A DNA stretch of 64,000 nucleotides from Labrenzia sp. OB1 (GTDB lineage Bacteria; Pseudomonadota; Alphaproteobacteria; Rhizobiales; Stappiaceae): positions 1-64,000 of the forward strand of contig NZ_JSEP01000004.1 in NCBI RefSeq assembly GCF_001624695.1. The letters run 5' to 3'. The notes below the pieces were generated by a model. That model searched no databases. It was not told the origin of the DNA and saw nothing but the letters and a program-made list of their open reading frames with translations. Position 1 is the first letter of the stretch, and each line of letters begins with the position of its first letter. The translations under genes and the position numbers were made by a program. Below are positions 15,549-25,321 of the stretch, in pieces.

Positions 15549-16580
15549 ATGCGTAAAATCACCACTTTGCTGGCGGGCGCTCTGCTGTCCGCAACTGCTC
15601 TTCATGTCGCCCATGCGGAAGATCTTGTTGTCGGCGTGAGCTGGTCCAACTTCCAGGAAGAGCGCTGGAAAACCGATGAAGCCGCCATCAAGGGCGCTTT
15701 GGAGGCTGCAGGCGCGAAATACATTTCCGCTGACGCACAGAGCTCTTCCGCGAAGCAGCTTTCAGACGTCGAAGCCCTGATCGCTCAAGGCGCCAACGCC
15801 CTGATCATTCTGGCGCAGGACTCCCAGGCAATCGGCCCGGCTGTTCAGGCTGCTGCCGACGAAGGCATCGCCGTTGTCGGTTATGACCGCCTGATCGACG
15901 ATCCGCGTGCGTTCTACCTGACCTTCGACAACGTCGAAGTCGGCCGCATGCAGGCTGCCGCGGTTCAGGCTGCAGCGCCGAAGGGCAAATACGTCATGAT
16001 CAAGGGCTCCCCGACCGACCCGAATGCGGATTTCCTCCGCGGTGGTCAGCAGGAAGTTCTGCAGGCCGCGATCGACTCGGGCGACATCGAGATCGTCGGT
16101 GAAGCCTACACCGATGGCTGGCTGCCGGCCAACGCTCAGCGCAACATGGAACAGATCCTTACCGCCACCGACAACAAGGTCGATGCGGTCGTGGCTTCCA
16201 ACGACGGTACAGCCGGCGGTGTTGTCGCGGCTCTGACGGCTCAGGGCATGGATGGCATTCCGGTGTCCGGCCAGGACGGCGATCATGCCGCCCTGAACCG
16301 CGTCGCCAAGGGCACCCAGACCGTTTCCGTCTGGAAAGACGCCCGTGAACTCGGCAAGGCTGCAGGCGAAATCGCCGTGTCCCTGGCTGGCGGTTCCAAG
16401 ATGGCTGACGTCGACGGCGCGGCTGCATGGACCTCTCCGGGCGGTACCGAGCTGACGGCCAAGTTCCTGGCTCCGATGCCGATCACCAAGGACAATCTGA
16501 CCGCTGTTGTCGACGCTGGCTGGATCTCGAAAGATGATCTGTGCCAGGGCGTTGCAAGCGGCCCGGCGCCTTGTAACTGA
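15549..16580 (+). CDS. xylF: D-xylose ABC transporter substrate-binding protein
   Basis: 343 residues from the ATG at 15549, with GGAGG 10 bases upstream. Signal peptide ~1-23 (cleavage after AHA). It is a type I periplasmic sugar-binding protein of the XylF/RbsB family: VVGVSWSNFQEERWKTD at the first lobe, an AIGPAVQAAADEGIAVVGYDR motif, and AVVASNDGTAGG in the second lobe. It binds xylose and delivers it to XylH/XylG. First gene of the xyl operon, divergent from the ROK regulator. A strong hairpin follows it, a common way to raise binding-protein levels over those of the membrane parts. The substrate assignment leans on the linked xylA and xylB genes. Confidence 0.94.
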   Translation: MRKITTLLAGALLSATALHVAHAEDLVVGVSWSNFQEERWKTDEAAIKGALEAAGAKYISADAQSSSAKQLSDVEALIAQGANALIILAQDSQAIGPAVQAAADEGIAVVGYDRLIDDPRAFYLTFDNVEVGRMQAAAVQAAAPKGKYVMIKGSPTDPNADFLRGGQQEVLQAAIDSGDIEIVGEAYTDGWLPANAQRNMEQILTATDNKVDAVVASNDGTAGGVVAALTAQGMDGIPVSGQDGDHAALNRVAKGTQTVSVWKDARELGKAAGEIAVSLAGGSKMADVDGAAAWTSPGGTELTAKFLAPMPITKDNLTAVVDAGWISKDDLCQGVASGPAPCN

Positions 16581-16600
16581 TAACACAACGCATGATGCTG

Positions 16601-16625
16601 GGCCCCGGTCATGACGACCGGGGCC
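16601..16625 (+). terminator. Intercistronic hairpin between xylF and xylH
   Basis: GGCCCCGGTC and GACCGGGGCC form a perfect 10-bp stem with a 5-base loop, followed by TTTC, 20 bases after the xylF stop. It probably causes partial termination or protects the 3' end of xylF mRNA, favouring excess binding protein. Confidence 0.65.
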
Positions 16626-16756
16626 TTTCAGCAGGAATTCCACCGGAGCGGTTTTTGAATATGCGGTCTCCGTATCTTCGAAGATCGCACCGGCTGTTCC
16701 CGGGACGGGCCTCCCGATGCGTGAGCTGAAACGGTCTCCAAGCAGGAGTGACCTTG

Positions 16757-18046
16757 ATGTCCGAAACCGCTCTGGCCGGGCAAAAAAGCCCGACAGCACG
16801 TAGTATTTTTTCCGCGTTGCAACTGGATACCCGCTTTCTGGGAATGATCGGGGCGTTCATTGTCCTGTGTCTGGTTTTCAATGTGTTCACGGACGGCCGG
16901 TTCCTGACACCGCGCAACATTTTCAACCTGACGATTCAGACCGTATCCGTCGCCATCATGGCGACCGGCATGGTGTTCGTCATCGTCACGCGCCATATCG
17001 ATCTGTCGGTCGGTTCGGTCCTCGCCACCATCGCGGCGGTCATGGCGGTCGTGCAAACGGATTTCCTGCCCGACATTCTGGGTCTCGGACATCCCGCCAC
17101 CTGGATCCTGGCGATCCTGGCCGGGATTGTCGTCGGCGTTCTCATCGGGGCGTTTCAGGGCTGGACGATCGGCTACCTCAGCATTCCGGCGTTCATCGTG
17201 ACGCTGGGTGGTCTGCTGGTCTGGCGAAACGTCGCCTGGTTCATCACCTCAGGTCAGACCATCGGTCCGCTCGACGATACTTTCACCATGATCGGCGGCA
17301 TCGGCGGCACCATGGGGGAAACCGGTTCCTGGATTTTCGGCATATTGGCCGTTGCCGCGGCGTTGTGGCTGCAGGTGGCCTCGCGCCGCCGCAAGGCCTC
17401 TCACGGTTTTCCGGTAAAGCCGGCCTGGGCCGAGATAACAATGGCGGTGATCTCCACGTGCGCCATTCTCGGATTTGTCTGGGTCCTCAACGCCTATGAT
17501 ATTCCCAAGGCACGGCTGCAGCGCATTTTCGAGGCCAGCGGCGAAACCCTGCCCGAAGGCCTGACCATGGGCTACGGTATTCCCTATTCGGTGGTTCTGC
17601 TGATCGTCGTGGCGATCGTCATGACCATGGTTGCCCGGCGCACCCGTCTCGGCCGCTACATCTTCGCGACCGGCGGCAATCCGGACGCGGCTGAGCTTTC
17701 CGGCATCAACACCCGCCTCCTGACGGTCAAGGTCTTCGCAATCATGGGCGGGCTGGCGGCACTGGCTGCCGCTGTGGCCGCGGCCCGGCTCGGATTTTCG
17801 ACCAACGACATCGGCACGCTCGACGAACTGCGCGTCATCGCCGCTGCGGTCATCGGGGGAACAGCACTCGCTGGCGGCGTCGGCACGATCTACGGCGCCA
17901 TCCTCGGTGCGCTGATCATGCAGTCCCTGCAGTCTGGAATGGCGATGGTCGGTGTCGATGCACCGCTCCAGAACATCGTGGTCGGAACCGTTCTGGTCCT
18001 TGCCGTCCTGGTCGATATCATCTACCGCAAGCGCACAGGAGACTGA
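16757..18046 (+). CDS. xylH: D-xylose ABC transporter permease
   Basis: 429 residues from the ATG at 16757 (AGGAG 8 bases upstream). A BPD_transp_2-type inner-membrane permease of the sugar class with about ten hydrophobic segments. It has the family signature RHIDLSVGS after the third helix and the coupling-region pattern TRLGRYIFATGGNPDAAELSG, where the ATPase docks. The length, greater than RbsC (~320), is typical of XylH. It works with XylF and XylG to import xylose. It is 3 bases upstream of xylG. Confidence 0.94.
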   Translation: MSETALAGQKSPTARSIFSALQLDTRFLGMIGAFIVLCLVFNVFTDGRFLTPRNIFNLTIQTVSVAIMATGMVFVIVTRHIDLSVGSVLATIAAVMAVVQTDFLPDILGLGHPATWILAILAGIVVGVLIGAFQGWTIGYLSIPAFIVTLGGLLVWRNVAWFITSGQTIGPLDDTFTMIGGIGGTMGETGSWIFGILAVAAALWLQVASRRRKASHGFPVKPAWAEITMAVISTCAILGFVWVLNAYDIPKARLQRIFEASGETLPEGLTMGYGIPYSVVLLIVVAIVMTMVARRTRLGRYIFATGGNPDAAELSGINTRLLTVKVFAIMGGLAALAAAVAAARLGFSTNDIGTLDELRVIAAAVIGGTALAGGVGTIYGAILGALIMQSLQSGMAMVGVDAPLQNIVVGTVLVLAVLVDIIYRKRTGD

Positions 18047-18049
18047 GCG

Positions 18050-18838
<789 letters not shown>

Positions 18839-18850
18839 GGACCTTCGCGC

Positions 18851-18872
18851 CCCGCGGGCGATTGCCCGCGGG
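18851..18872 (+). other. GC-rich hairpin after xylG
   Basis: CCCGCGGGC and GCCCGCGGG form a perfect 9-bp stem with a 4-base loop, 12 bases after the xylG stop. No T-run follows, so it may stabilise mRNA or attenuate read-through into xylB rather than stop it. Confidence 0.5.
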
Positions 18873-18991
18873 AGTTTCCCGTTCGTGCGGAAGCAGGCAA
18901 CGGGCGTTGGCCGGACACTTTGAAAGACACCGTGCCGAGTCTTCTCGCGGGGATCGGCACTCTTTTTCAACCAAGTTGAGGAACGCACCTC

Positions 18992-20443
18992 ATGTACATC
19001 GGTCTCGATATCGGCACGAGTTCGGTCAAAGCCATTCTCCTGAACGAGGACCAGGCGCTGATTTCTTCGGCTACGGCCGAATTGACGGTGCAGCGCCCTC
19101 ATCCAGGCTGGTCGGAACAGGATCCGGACAGCTGGTGGACGGCGTGTCAGACGGTCCTTGATGCGCTGAAAGCGCAGGCACCGAAGGAAATGGCCGCGGT
19201 TCGGGGCATCGGGCTGTCCGGCCACATGCATGGCGCAACCTTGCTGGACGATGCCGGGCGGCCCCTGCGTCCGTGTATTTTGTGGAACGATGGCCGGTCC
19301 GGCCAACAATGCGCCGAACTGCAGGCAGCCGAACCGAAGTTCCTCACGCTCGGCGGCAATCTGGTGATGCCCGGCTTTACCGCGCCGAAGTTGCAGTGGG
19401 TGCGGGAAAACGAGCCCGACATCTTTGCCCGGACGGCGATGGTTCTGCTGCCGAAAGACTATGTCCGCTTCAGGCTGACCGGCGAATATGCGGGCGATAT
19501 GTCCGACAGCGCCGGTACGCTCTGGATGGATGTCGCGAAACGGGACTGGAGCGACGACCTGCTGGTCGCGACAGGGCTGACGCGCAAGCACATGCCGCGC
19601 CTCGTGGAAGGCTCGGAAAGCTCCGGCACCTTGAAACCCGATCTGTGTGCCCGCTGGGGGATCGATGGAACGCCCGTCGTTGCCGGGGGCGGCGGTGACA
19701 ACGCCGCTTCCGCCTGCGGTGTCGGTGCGGTCGATCCCGGGTCGGCCTTCGTGTCGCTCGGCACATCCGGTGTCCTGTTTGTCACCAACGACAGGTTCTC
19801 CCCGAATGTGGAAGGCGCCGTACATGCCTTCTGCCACGCCGTGCCGGACACATGGCACCAGATGGGCGTCATCCTGTCGGCCACCGACAGCCTGAACTGG
19901 CTTGCCAGGACCTTGAAGAAATCGCCTGCCGACCTGACCGGGCTACTGGACAAGGTCTCCGGCCCGTCTGCGGTTTCCTTTCTGCCGTATCTCGGCGGCG
20001 AGCGCACGCCGCATAACGATGTCGATATCCGCGCCGGCTTCATGGGTATTTCGCATGAAACCGATGATGCCGACCTGACCCATGCGGTGCTCGACGGCGT
20101 CGCCTTTGCCCTTAAAGATTGTCTCGAAGCCTTGAGCGTTGCTGGGACGAAAATCGACCGGGTGCTGGCCGTCGGCGGCGGATCGCGGTCGCAAGTCTGG
20201 CTGGAGATCATTGCCAGCCTTCTCGACGTCACTGTGGATGTGCCGGTGGACGGCGATTTCGGAGCTTCGCTCGGAGCGGCCAGGCTCGGTCACGCCGCGG
20301 CGCTCGGGACGACGGAAGGGGTCTTCTCAAGGCCGCAACTCAAGACCAGCATCGATCCCGATCCGGCCCTTACCGAAACCTACGCCGAGGCCTACGGCCA
20401 GTGGCGGAAACTGTATCCGGCGCTCAAACAAGCCGGTTTTTGA
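18992..20443 (+). CDS. xylB: Xylulokinase
   Basis: 483 residues. FGGY-family kinase that phosphorylates D-xylulose to xylulose-5-phosphate, feeding the pentose-phosphate pathway. Visible motifs: N-terminal phosphate-binding [10 protein letters not shown] (5-14), the sugar-site segment [21 protein letters not shown], the catalytic-Asp loop GGGGDNAA, and the C-terminal ATP-site VGGGSRS. Length matches typical XylB (480-500). It lies between xylG and xylA on the same strand, 11 bases before xylA. Confidence 0.95.
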   Translation: MYIGLDIGTSSVKAILLNEDQALISSATAELTVQRPHPGWSEQDPDSWWTACQTVLDALKAQAPKEMAAVRGIGLSGHMHGATLLDDAGRPLRPCILWNDGRSGQQCAELQAAEPKFLTLGGNLVMPGFTAPKLQWVRENEPDIFARTAMVLLPKDYVRFRLTGEYAGDMSDSAGTLWMDVAKRDWSDDLLVATGLTRKHMPRLVEGSESSGTLKPDLCARWGIDGTPVVAGGGGDNAASACGVGAVDPGSAFVSLGTSGVLFVTNDRFSPNVEGAVHAFCHAVPDTWHQMGVILSATDSLNWLARTLKKSPADLTGLLDKVSGPSAVSFLPYLGGERTPHNDVDIRAGFMGISHETDDADLTHAVLDGVAFALKDCLEALSVAGTKIDRVLAVGGGSRSQVWLEIIASLLDVTVDVPVDGDFGASLGAARLGHAAALGTTEGVFSRPQLKTSIDPDPALTETYAEAYGQWRKLYPALKQAGF

Positions 20444-20454
20444 GGAGACAAAAG

Positions 20455-21774
20455 ATGAGCACTGGGTTCTTTGGCGATCTTCAGCCGATTCCTTTCGCCG
20501 GCCCCGACAGCCGCGATCCCCTGACCTATCGCCACTACAACAAGGACGAGATCGTTCTCGGCAAGCGCATGGAAGATCATCTGCGCCTCGCCGTTTGCTA
20601 CTGGCACAGCTTCTGCTGGCCGGGCACCGATCCGTTCGGCGGCGAAACCTTCAACCGCGCATGGATGGCCGCCGGCGGCGACCCGATGGAACAGGCAAAG
20701 CTGAAGGCGGATGTCGCTTTCGAAATGTTCCAGATTCTGGGAATGCCGTTCTTCACCTTCCACGACCGCGATATCGCGCCGGAGGGAAAAACCCTGGCGG
20801 AGAGCAACGCCAACGTGAACGCCATTGCCGATATCTTCGAAAAGAAGATGGCCGACACCGGCGTAAAGCTGCTCTGGGGCACGGCCAACATGTTCTCCAA
20901 CCGCCGGTTCATGGGCGGTGCGGCAACCAATCCGGATCCGGACATTTTCGCCTACGCAGCGGCGCAGGTGAAAAACGCCATGGACTCGACCTTCCGTCTC
21001 GGCGGCGAGAACTATGTTCTTTGGGGCGGACGTGAGGGCTACGAGACACTGCTCAACACCAATATCGGCCAGGAACTCGACCAGCTCGGCCGCTTCCTCA
21101 ACATGGTGGTGGAATACAAGCACAAGATCGGCTTCAAGGGCACGATCCTGATCGAGCCGAAGCCACAGGAGCCCAGCAAGCACCAGTACGACTACGATGT
21201 CGGCACCGTCTTCGGCTTCCTGAAAGCCTATGGCCTTGAGAACGAAGTCAAGATGAACATCGAGCAGGGCCATGCCATCCTCGCCGGTCATTCCTTCGAG
21301 CACGAACTGCACATGGCCCGCTCGCTCGGCATTCTCGGTTCCGTCGACATGAACCGCAACGACTATCAGTGCGGCTGGGACACCGACCATTTCGCAATGA
21401 ACGTGCCGGAGCTTGCGCTGGCCTATTACGAGATCCTGATGGGCGGCGGCTTCACGACAGGCGGCACCAATTTCGACGCCAAGCTGCGCCGCCAGTCCAT
21501 CGATCCGGTCGACCTGATCCAGGGGCACGTCGGTTCTGCGGATGCCATCGCACAGGGTCTCAAGGCCGCTGCCGCGATCATCGAGGACGGCCGCCTGAAG
21601 GGCTTTGTCGATGAGCGGTATGCCGGCTGGTCGCGACCGGAAAACGCGGAAATCCTGAAGGGTGGTTCTTCCCTGGAAGCGCTGGCCAACCGTGTTCATG
21701 CAAGCGATCTGGAACCGCAGCCGAAATCCGGCAAGCAGGAATATCTGGAAAGCCTGGTGAACCTGTTCGTGTGA
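20455..21774 (+). CDS. xylA: Xylose isomerase
   Basis: 439 residues, ATG at 20455 preceded by GAGGAG. It converts D-xylose to D-xylulose. TIM-barrel enzyme of the long (class II, ~440 residue) type. The FHDRDI motif places the catalytic His at 103 and Asp at 106, and the metal-binding segment [13 protein letters not shown] and the GWDTDHF motif are intact. Last gene of the xyl operon. The last codons and the stop lie in a 14-bp tandem duplication, annotated separately, which does not change the protein. Confidence 0.97.
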   Translation: MSTGFFGDLQPIPFAGPDSRDPLTYRHYNKDEIVLGKRMEDHLRLAVCYWHSFCWPGTDPFGGETFNRAWMAAGGDPMEQAKLKADVAFEMFQILGMPFFTFHDRDIAPEGKTLAESNANVNAIADIFEKKMADTGVKLLWGTANMFSNRRFMGGAATNPDPDIFAYAAAQVKNAMDSTFRLGGENYVLWGGREGYETLLNTNIGQELDQLGRFLNMVVEYKHKIGFKGTILIEPKPQEPSKHQYDYDVGTVFGFLKAYGLENEVKMNIEQGHAILAGHSFEHELHMARSLGILGSVDMNRNDYQCGWDTDHFAMNVPELALAYYEILMGGGFTTGGTNFDAKLRRQSIDPVDLIQGHVGSADAIAQGLKAAAAIIEDGRLKGFVDERYAGWSRPENAEILKGGSSLEALANRVHASDLEPQPKSGKQEYLESLVNLFV

Positions 21775-21791
21775 ACCTGTTCGTGTGAACC
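21757..21791 (+). repeat. 14-bp tandem duplication across the xylA stop codon
   Basis: GTGAACCTGTTCGT occurs at 21757-21770 and again at 21771-21784, followed by a partial third copy GTGAACC. The xylA TGA is within the second copy. It looks like a replication-slippage duplication. Confidence 0.85.
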
Positions 21792-21853
21792 GGCGCGTTT
21801 TCGCCTGGCCCGGGTGATCCGGTTGCCAGGCGGCGACGCAACTCCGTGAAGTA

Positions 21854-21899
21854 CCGGCCTTGAGCCGGGACCTGCCACGTGGCCCCGGCTCAAGGCCGG
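21854..21899. terminator. Large inverted repeat downstream of xylA
   Basis: CCGGCCTTGAGCCGGG (21854-21869) and its exact complement (21884-21899) form a 16-bp stem with a 14-base loop, ~80 bases after xylA. It is a likely transcription stop between xylA and the convergent mmcB, or a copy of a dispersed intergenic palindrome. Two near-copies of GGTTCGTCCA follow it at ~21915 and ~21961. Confidence 0.55.
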
Positions 21900-21998
21900 G
21901 GCGGCGAGCCGTAAGTGGTTCGTCCAAAGCGAAAAGACATTGGCGTGCGGAGGCCCCGAAGGTTCGTCCATAATCGAAAGCTGCTTGTAGCCGGGACG

Positions 21999-22508
21999 TC
22001 AAACCCGGTCGGAGAACCGAAGGCCGTCGGGATCGCTCAGGTCATGCAGCCGGTTGGCGGCGCTGCGTGCGAACCGCAGGGTGACTGATTTGCGGGTTGC
22101 GGCGGCCAGCTTGTGTTCCGGTGCCTCCCGCAGGATTTCCGCACCGAACCCGTCAGCAACAATGAGCCCTGCCTCTTCCGGGAAAATATCCACCGGTACA
22201 TCCGGATGGGTGGCAAAATAAAGCCGGTCGCAATGCAGCCGGTAGTCCGGCCACTTCGTGTCCGCCCGAAAATCGGCAATCGACGATTTTACCTCGACAA
22301 TCCAGAGCTGGTGCTTCGGCCCGAGCGCCAGAAGGTCCGCTCGGCGGCCGGAGGCGAGCGTGATTTCCGGCATGCAGGAGAAATCGAACTGGCGCAGCAG
22401 CCGGGCGGTCCCGCGCCAGACCATGAGCGCGGTTTCCGATTGCCTGCGGTCTTTCAAAGGATCGTCCAACTGAAGACGGCCGGAAGGCTGGGGCATCCTG
22501 TTCGTCAT
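21999..22508 (-). CDS. mmcB: MmcB-family DNA repair protein
   Basis: 169 residues from the ATG at 22508, chosen because an SOS box sits 10 bases upstream; the longer frame to 22709 would put that box inside the gene. The core has the PD-(D/E)xK-like pattern RRADLLALGP then LWIVEVKSSIADFRAD, consistent with the restriction-endonuclease-like fold of this family. MmcB is needed for mitomycin C resistance in Caulobacter and is SOS-induced there. An alternative ATG 18 bases upstream (22526) overlaps the box. Convergent with xylA and divergent from a secreted-protein gene. Confidence 0.85.
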   Translation of the reverse strand: MTNRMPQPSGRLQLDDPLKDRRQSETALMVWRGTARLLRQFDFSCMPEITLASGRRADLLALGPKHQLWIVEVKSSIADFRADTKWPDYRLHCDRLYFATHPDVPVDIFPEEAGLIVADGFGAEILREAPEHKLAAATRKSVTLRFARSAANRLHDLSDPDGLRFSDRV

Positions 22509-22517
22509 TGAAATTTT

Positions 22518-22532
22518 GTTCCACATTTGTTC
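22518..22532 (-). promoter_or_regulatory. LexA (SOS) box upstream of mmcB
   Basis: GTTCCACATTTGTTC is an exact match to the alphaproteobacterial LexA site GTTC-N7-GTTC. It lies 10 bases upstream of the chosen mmcB start, in the promoter region, and fits the known SOS control of mmcB in Caulobacter. Confidence 0.8.
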
Positions 22533-22823
22533 ATTGTTGACAAGGTGCTCAATGCAAAAGTTGACGCAGGACCGGAAATTGCGTGTTCTAGGATCTGCAC
22601 TTATAAATGAAGACGAATGGGTATCGAAATTTTGAAACACCGTCAGGAAGCATGCGCGGAGCGGGTCTCCTGCCCGGTCAAATAAGCCGACGACACGGGT
22701 TGAAGCCATTTCATCTTCATTTATGAGTTAACAGCCTAGATGAGGGATGCTTTCTCGAAGCCGCTCGATCAAAGATTTGAGCGAGCAGGGCAGGAACTGT
22801 ACCGGGCGATCCGGGAGGGGAAA

Positions 22824-23309
22824 ATGAGGCTGGAATTTTTGAAGCGATGCGTCTTGCTGGCCGTACTGTGTGCTGTGACCGGCGGGCCTGCTTATGCGCA
22901 AAAGGGGGATCTTAAAATCCAGGTCCCCAAATCCGCGCCTCTCCTGGAGGGAAGAACGCTCGACCTAAGGTTTGCCAAATTCGCGCAAGGAATCTGGGTG
23001 ACGGATCTCGACTATTGCCCGGCGCCAAGCGTCGACCGGAGCGTGCCGGGCACAACGCTGGCGATCTATCGCGGTCTGCTGGAAACGCCGGGCCGGATCT
23101 GCCAAGTCTACGGTGCGGAACAGAGCGACGGCAAAACCCAGCGCGCAGCGATAAACTGCCTGCTCACTGACGGGGGAGAAGCGATCGAACTGGTGACGGT
23201 GCGCCCCCGCGGAACGAATGTGCTGATGGTGCAGCAAGGGGAACACGCCCCGGTTCTGTTTCGCTTCTGCCAGAAGATCATCCCGATCCTGCAGGCGGCC
23301 AGCAACTGA
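22824..23309 (+). CDS. Exported protein of unknown function
   Basis: 161 residues from the ATG at 22824, with a strong GGGAGGGG 4-5 bases upstream; an in-frame ATG at 22740 lacks one. A Sec signal peptide covers ~1-26 (ending AYA). The mature protein of ~135 residues has four Cys, probably two disulfides, and a pattern of short beta strands (LDLRFAKFAQGIWVTDLDYC, then GTTLAIYRGLLETPGRICQVYG). I do not recognise a family. It stands between mmcB (divergent) and the sulfide operon (convergent). Confidence 0.75.
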   Translation: MRLEFLKRCVLLAVLCAVTGGPAYAQKGDLKIQVPKSAPLLEGRTLDLRFAKFAQGIWVTDLDYCPAPSVDRSVPGTTLAIYRGLLETPGRICQVYGAEQSDGKTQRAAINCLLTDGGEAIELVTVRPRGTNVLMVQQGEHAPVLFRFCQKIIPILQAASN

Positions 23310-23352
23310 GCGTCGATTGAGCCGGATCGAACAGGATGCGGCCTGAATATTT

Positions 23353-25137
23353 CTAGATTTCCGGCCCGGACCACATGTCGGATCGGGCAGGTTTTTTGGG
23401 TGTCCGGGATTCGGAAATATGTGTTGTTTCCGGGTCCAGCGTACACAGGGCTTCATACTGGCTGAGGAAGATCCGGCCGGTCAGGTGTTTCAGGAACTCC
23501 GTCTTCTTCAGCCGGTCCATCACGGGGCCCTTTATCTCCGAGAGATGGAAGGTCACGCCGGAATCCGACAGGCGGTGATTGATTTCCTCAAGGCTTTCCA
23601 GCGCGCTGGCGTCGATCTCGTTCACCGCCGTGCACATCAGCACCACATGTTCGATATTTTCCCGGTCAGCGACAAGCGCGTAGATCCGGTCTTCCAGAAA
23701 CCGGGAATTGGCGAAGAACAGGCTTTCATCCACGCGAAGCGAGAGCACACGCTCGCCTGTCACCACGGTGTGCCTGTCGATATTGCGGAAGTGCTCACTC
23801 CCCGGAACGATGCCGACGATCGCCATATGCGGGCGGCTGCTGCGGTAAAGATAGAGCGCGATGGAAAGCGCGACCCCGGAAACCACGCCCTGTTCGACCC
23901 CGAAAAACAGTGTGATCAGGATGGTTGCCGCCATGGCGGCGAAATCGCTTTTCGAATAGAGAAAAGTGCGCTTGACCGCGCTCAGGTCCACCAGCGACAG
24001 CACAGCAACGATAATCGTCGCAGCAAGTGTCGCCTGCGGCAGATGCGTTAGCAGCGGCGTGAGAAAAAGCGTGGCCAGAGCAATGCCGATGGCCGTGAAT
24101 GCGCCTGCTGCCGGGGTAGCCGCACCGGCGTCGAAATTCACCACGGACCGCGCAAAACCGCCGGTAACGGGATAGCCGCCGGAAATGGCCGAGGCGATGT
24201 TCGACGCTCCGAGGCCGATCAATTCTTGATCCGGTTCGATCCGCTGTCGTTTCTTTGCGGCCAGCGTCTGGGCAACGGAAACGGATTCCACGAAACCGAT
24301 CACCGAAATCAGCAGCGCGGGACCGGCCAGCGCCAGCCACAGTTCGCTGTCGAAGGAAGGCAATTGCGGCATCGGCAGGCCGGAGGGAATGTCACCGACG
24401 ATCCGCACTCCCTTTGCCCCAAGGTCGAAGAACGCGGCGATGAGGGTGGTCACCGCAACAGCCGCCACGGGTCCGGCCTTGCTCAGGATATCCGCGAAGA
24501 AGGGCTTGAAACCGAGGCTAAGCAGGAACTTCTTCAGACCCTTGCGTACCCATAACAGAAACACCGTTGCGGAGGCCCCGATGGCGAAGGTGATCCAGTT
24601 TATCTCCGTCAGATTGCCGCCGATGGACAGGAGGATATCATAGAGTGTGTGTCCCTGCGCCGGAACGCCGAGAATATGCTTGAGCTGACTGGAGGCGATC
24701 AGCAGGCCGGAAGCGGTGATGAAGCCGGAGATGACCGGATGGCTGAGCAGGCTGGCGAGAAAGCCGAGCCTGAACAGCCCCATGGCGACCAGCATCAGGC
24801 CGGACAGGAAAGCCAGCACAATGGCCGCCCCCAGATATTCCGGGGTGCCCTGCTGGGCGAATTCGCCCACGGCGGAGGCTGTCAGCAACGACACGACCGC
24901 CACCGGACCGACCGCAAGCGCCCGGCTGGTCCCGAAAATCGTATAGGCCACCAGCGGCAGGATGGACGCATAGAGCCCGACTTCCGGCGGCAATCCTGCA
25001 AGCAGCGCATAGGCAAGTGACTGCGGGATCAGCATGATGGTGACGATGATCGCGGCGACCAGATCGCTGGTCGCCGTTTCCTTGTCGTACTGCTTCCCCC
25101 AGGCAAGAATGGGCAGATAGCGCTGAGGCCGGATCAT
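23353..25137 (-). CDS. SulP-family anion transporter with STAS domain
   Basis: 594 residues. An inner-membrane SLC26/SulP transporter: ~12 hydrophobic segments over residues 20-420 with the conserved N-terminal IMLIPQSLAYALLAGLPP motif and GGYPVTGGFARSVVNFDAGA. A cytoplasmic STAS domain follows (~440-560), containing EIDASALESLEEI. Family substrates include sulfate and bicarbonate. As the last gene of a sulfide-oxidation operon it probably moves sulfate or another sulfur oxyanion. It is separated from the SQR gene by 184 bases holding a strong hairpin. Confidence 0.9.
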   Translation of the reverse strand: MIRPQRYLPILAWGKQYDKETATSDLVAAIIVTIMLIPQSLAYALLAGLPPEVGLYASILPLVAYTIFGTSRALAVGPVAVVSLLTASAVGEFAQQGTPEYLGAAIVLAFLSGLMLVAMGLFRLGFLASLLSHPVISGFITASGLLIASSQLKHILGVPAQGHTLYDILLSIGGNLTEINWITFAIGASATVFLLWVRKGLKKFLLSLGFKPFFADILSKAGPVAAVAVTTLIAAFFDLGAKGVRIVGDIPSGLPMPQLPSFDSELWLALAGPALLISVIGFVESVSVAQTLAAKKRQRIEPDQELIGLGASNIASAISGGYPVTGGFARSVVNFDAGAATPAAGAFTAIGIALATLFLTPLLTHLPQATLAATIIVAVLSLVDLSAVKRTFLYSKSDFAAMAATILITLFFGVEQGVVSGVALSIALYLYRSSRPHMAIVGIVPGSEHFRNIDRHTVVTGERVLSLRVDESLFFANSRFLEDRIYALVADRENIEHVVLMCTAVNEIDASALESLEEINHRLSDSGVTFHLSEIKGPVMDRLKKTEFLKHLTGRIFLSQYEALCTLDPETTHISESRTPKKPARSDMWSGPEI

Positions 25138-25272
25138 TGCATGACCTTTGTCTTGTTCGACGAATTACAAACCGGGAAACCGCTTCGGAAGATCGGTATC
25201 ATTTGATCTCTTGATCGTCATCCCTGTTCGCGCTGCGTTTGACCGGGATGACCGCAGGAGGGTCTGTCGGTT

Positions 25273-25298
25273 GTCCGGGCCGGTCTCCCGGCCCGGAC
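25273..25298 (-). other. Intercistronic hairpin between the SQR and SulP genes
   Basis: GTCCGGGCCGG and CCGGCCCGGAC form a perfect 11-bp stem with a TCTC loop, 23 bases beyond the SQR stop on the minus strand. No T-run follows, so partial termination or mRNA protection is more likely than a full stop. Confidence 0.5.
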
Positions 25299-25321
25299 AT
25301 TCTGTTTTGGTATCCGTGTGT

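Noticed and set aside
21854..21970. Palindromes and GGTTCGTCCA near-repeats after xylA as a CRISPR or insertion-sequence end
   Set aside because: Only two near-copies with unequal flanks and no cas or transposase gene; a terminator or dispersed intergenic palindrome explains it better.
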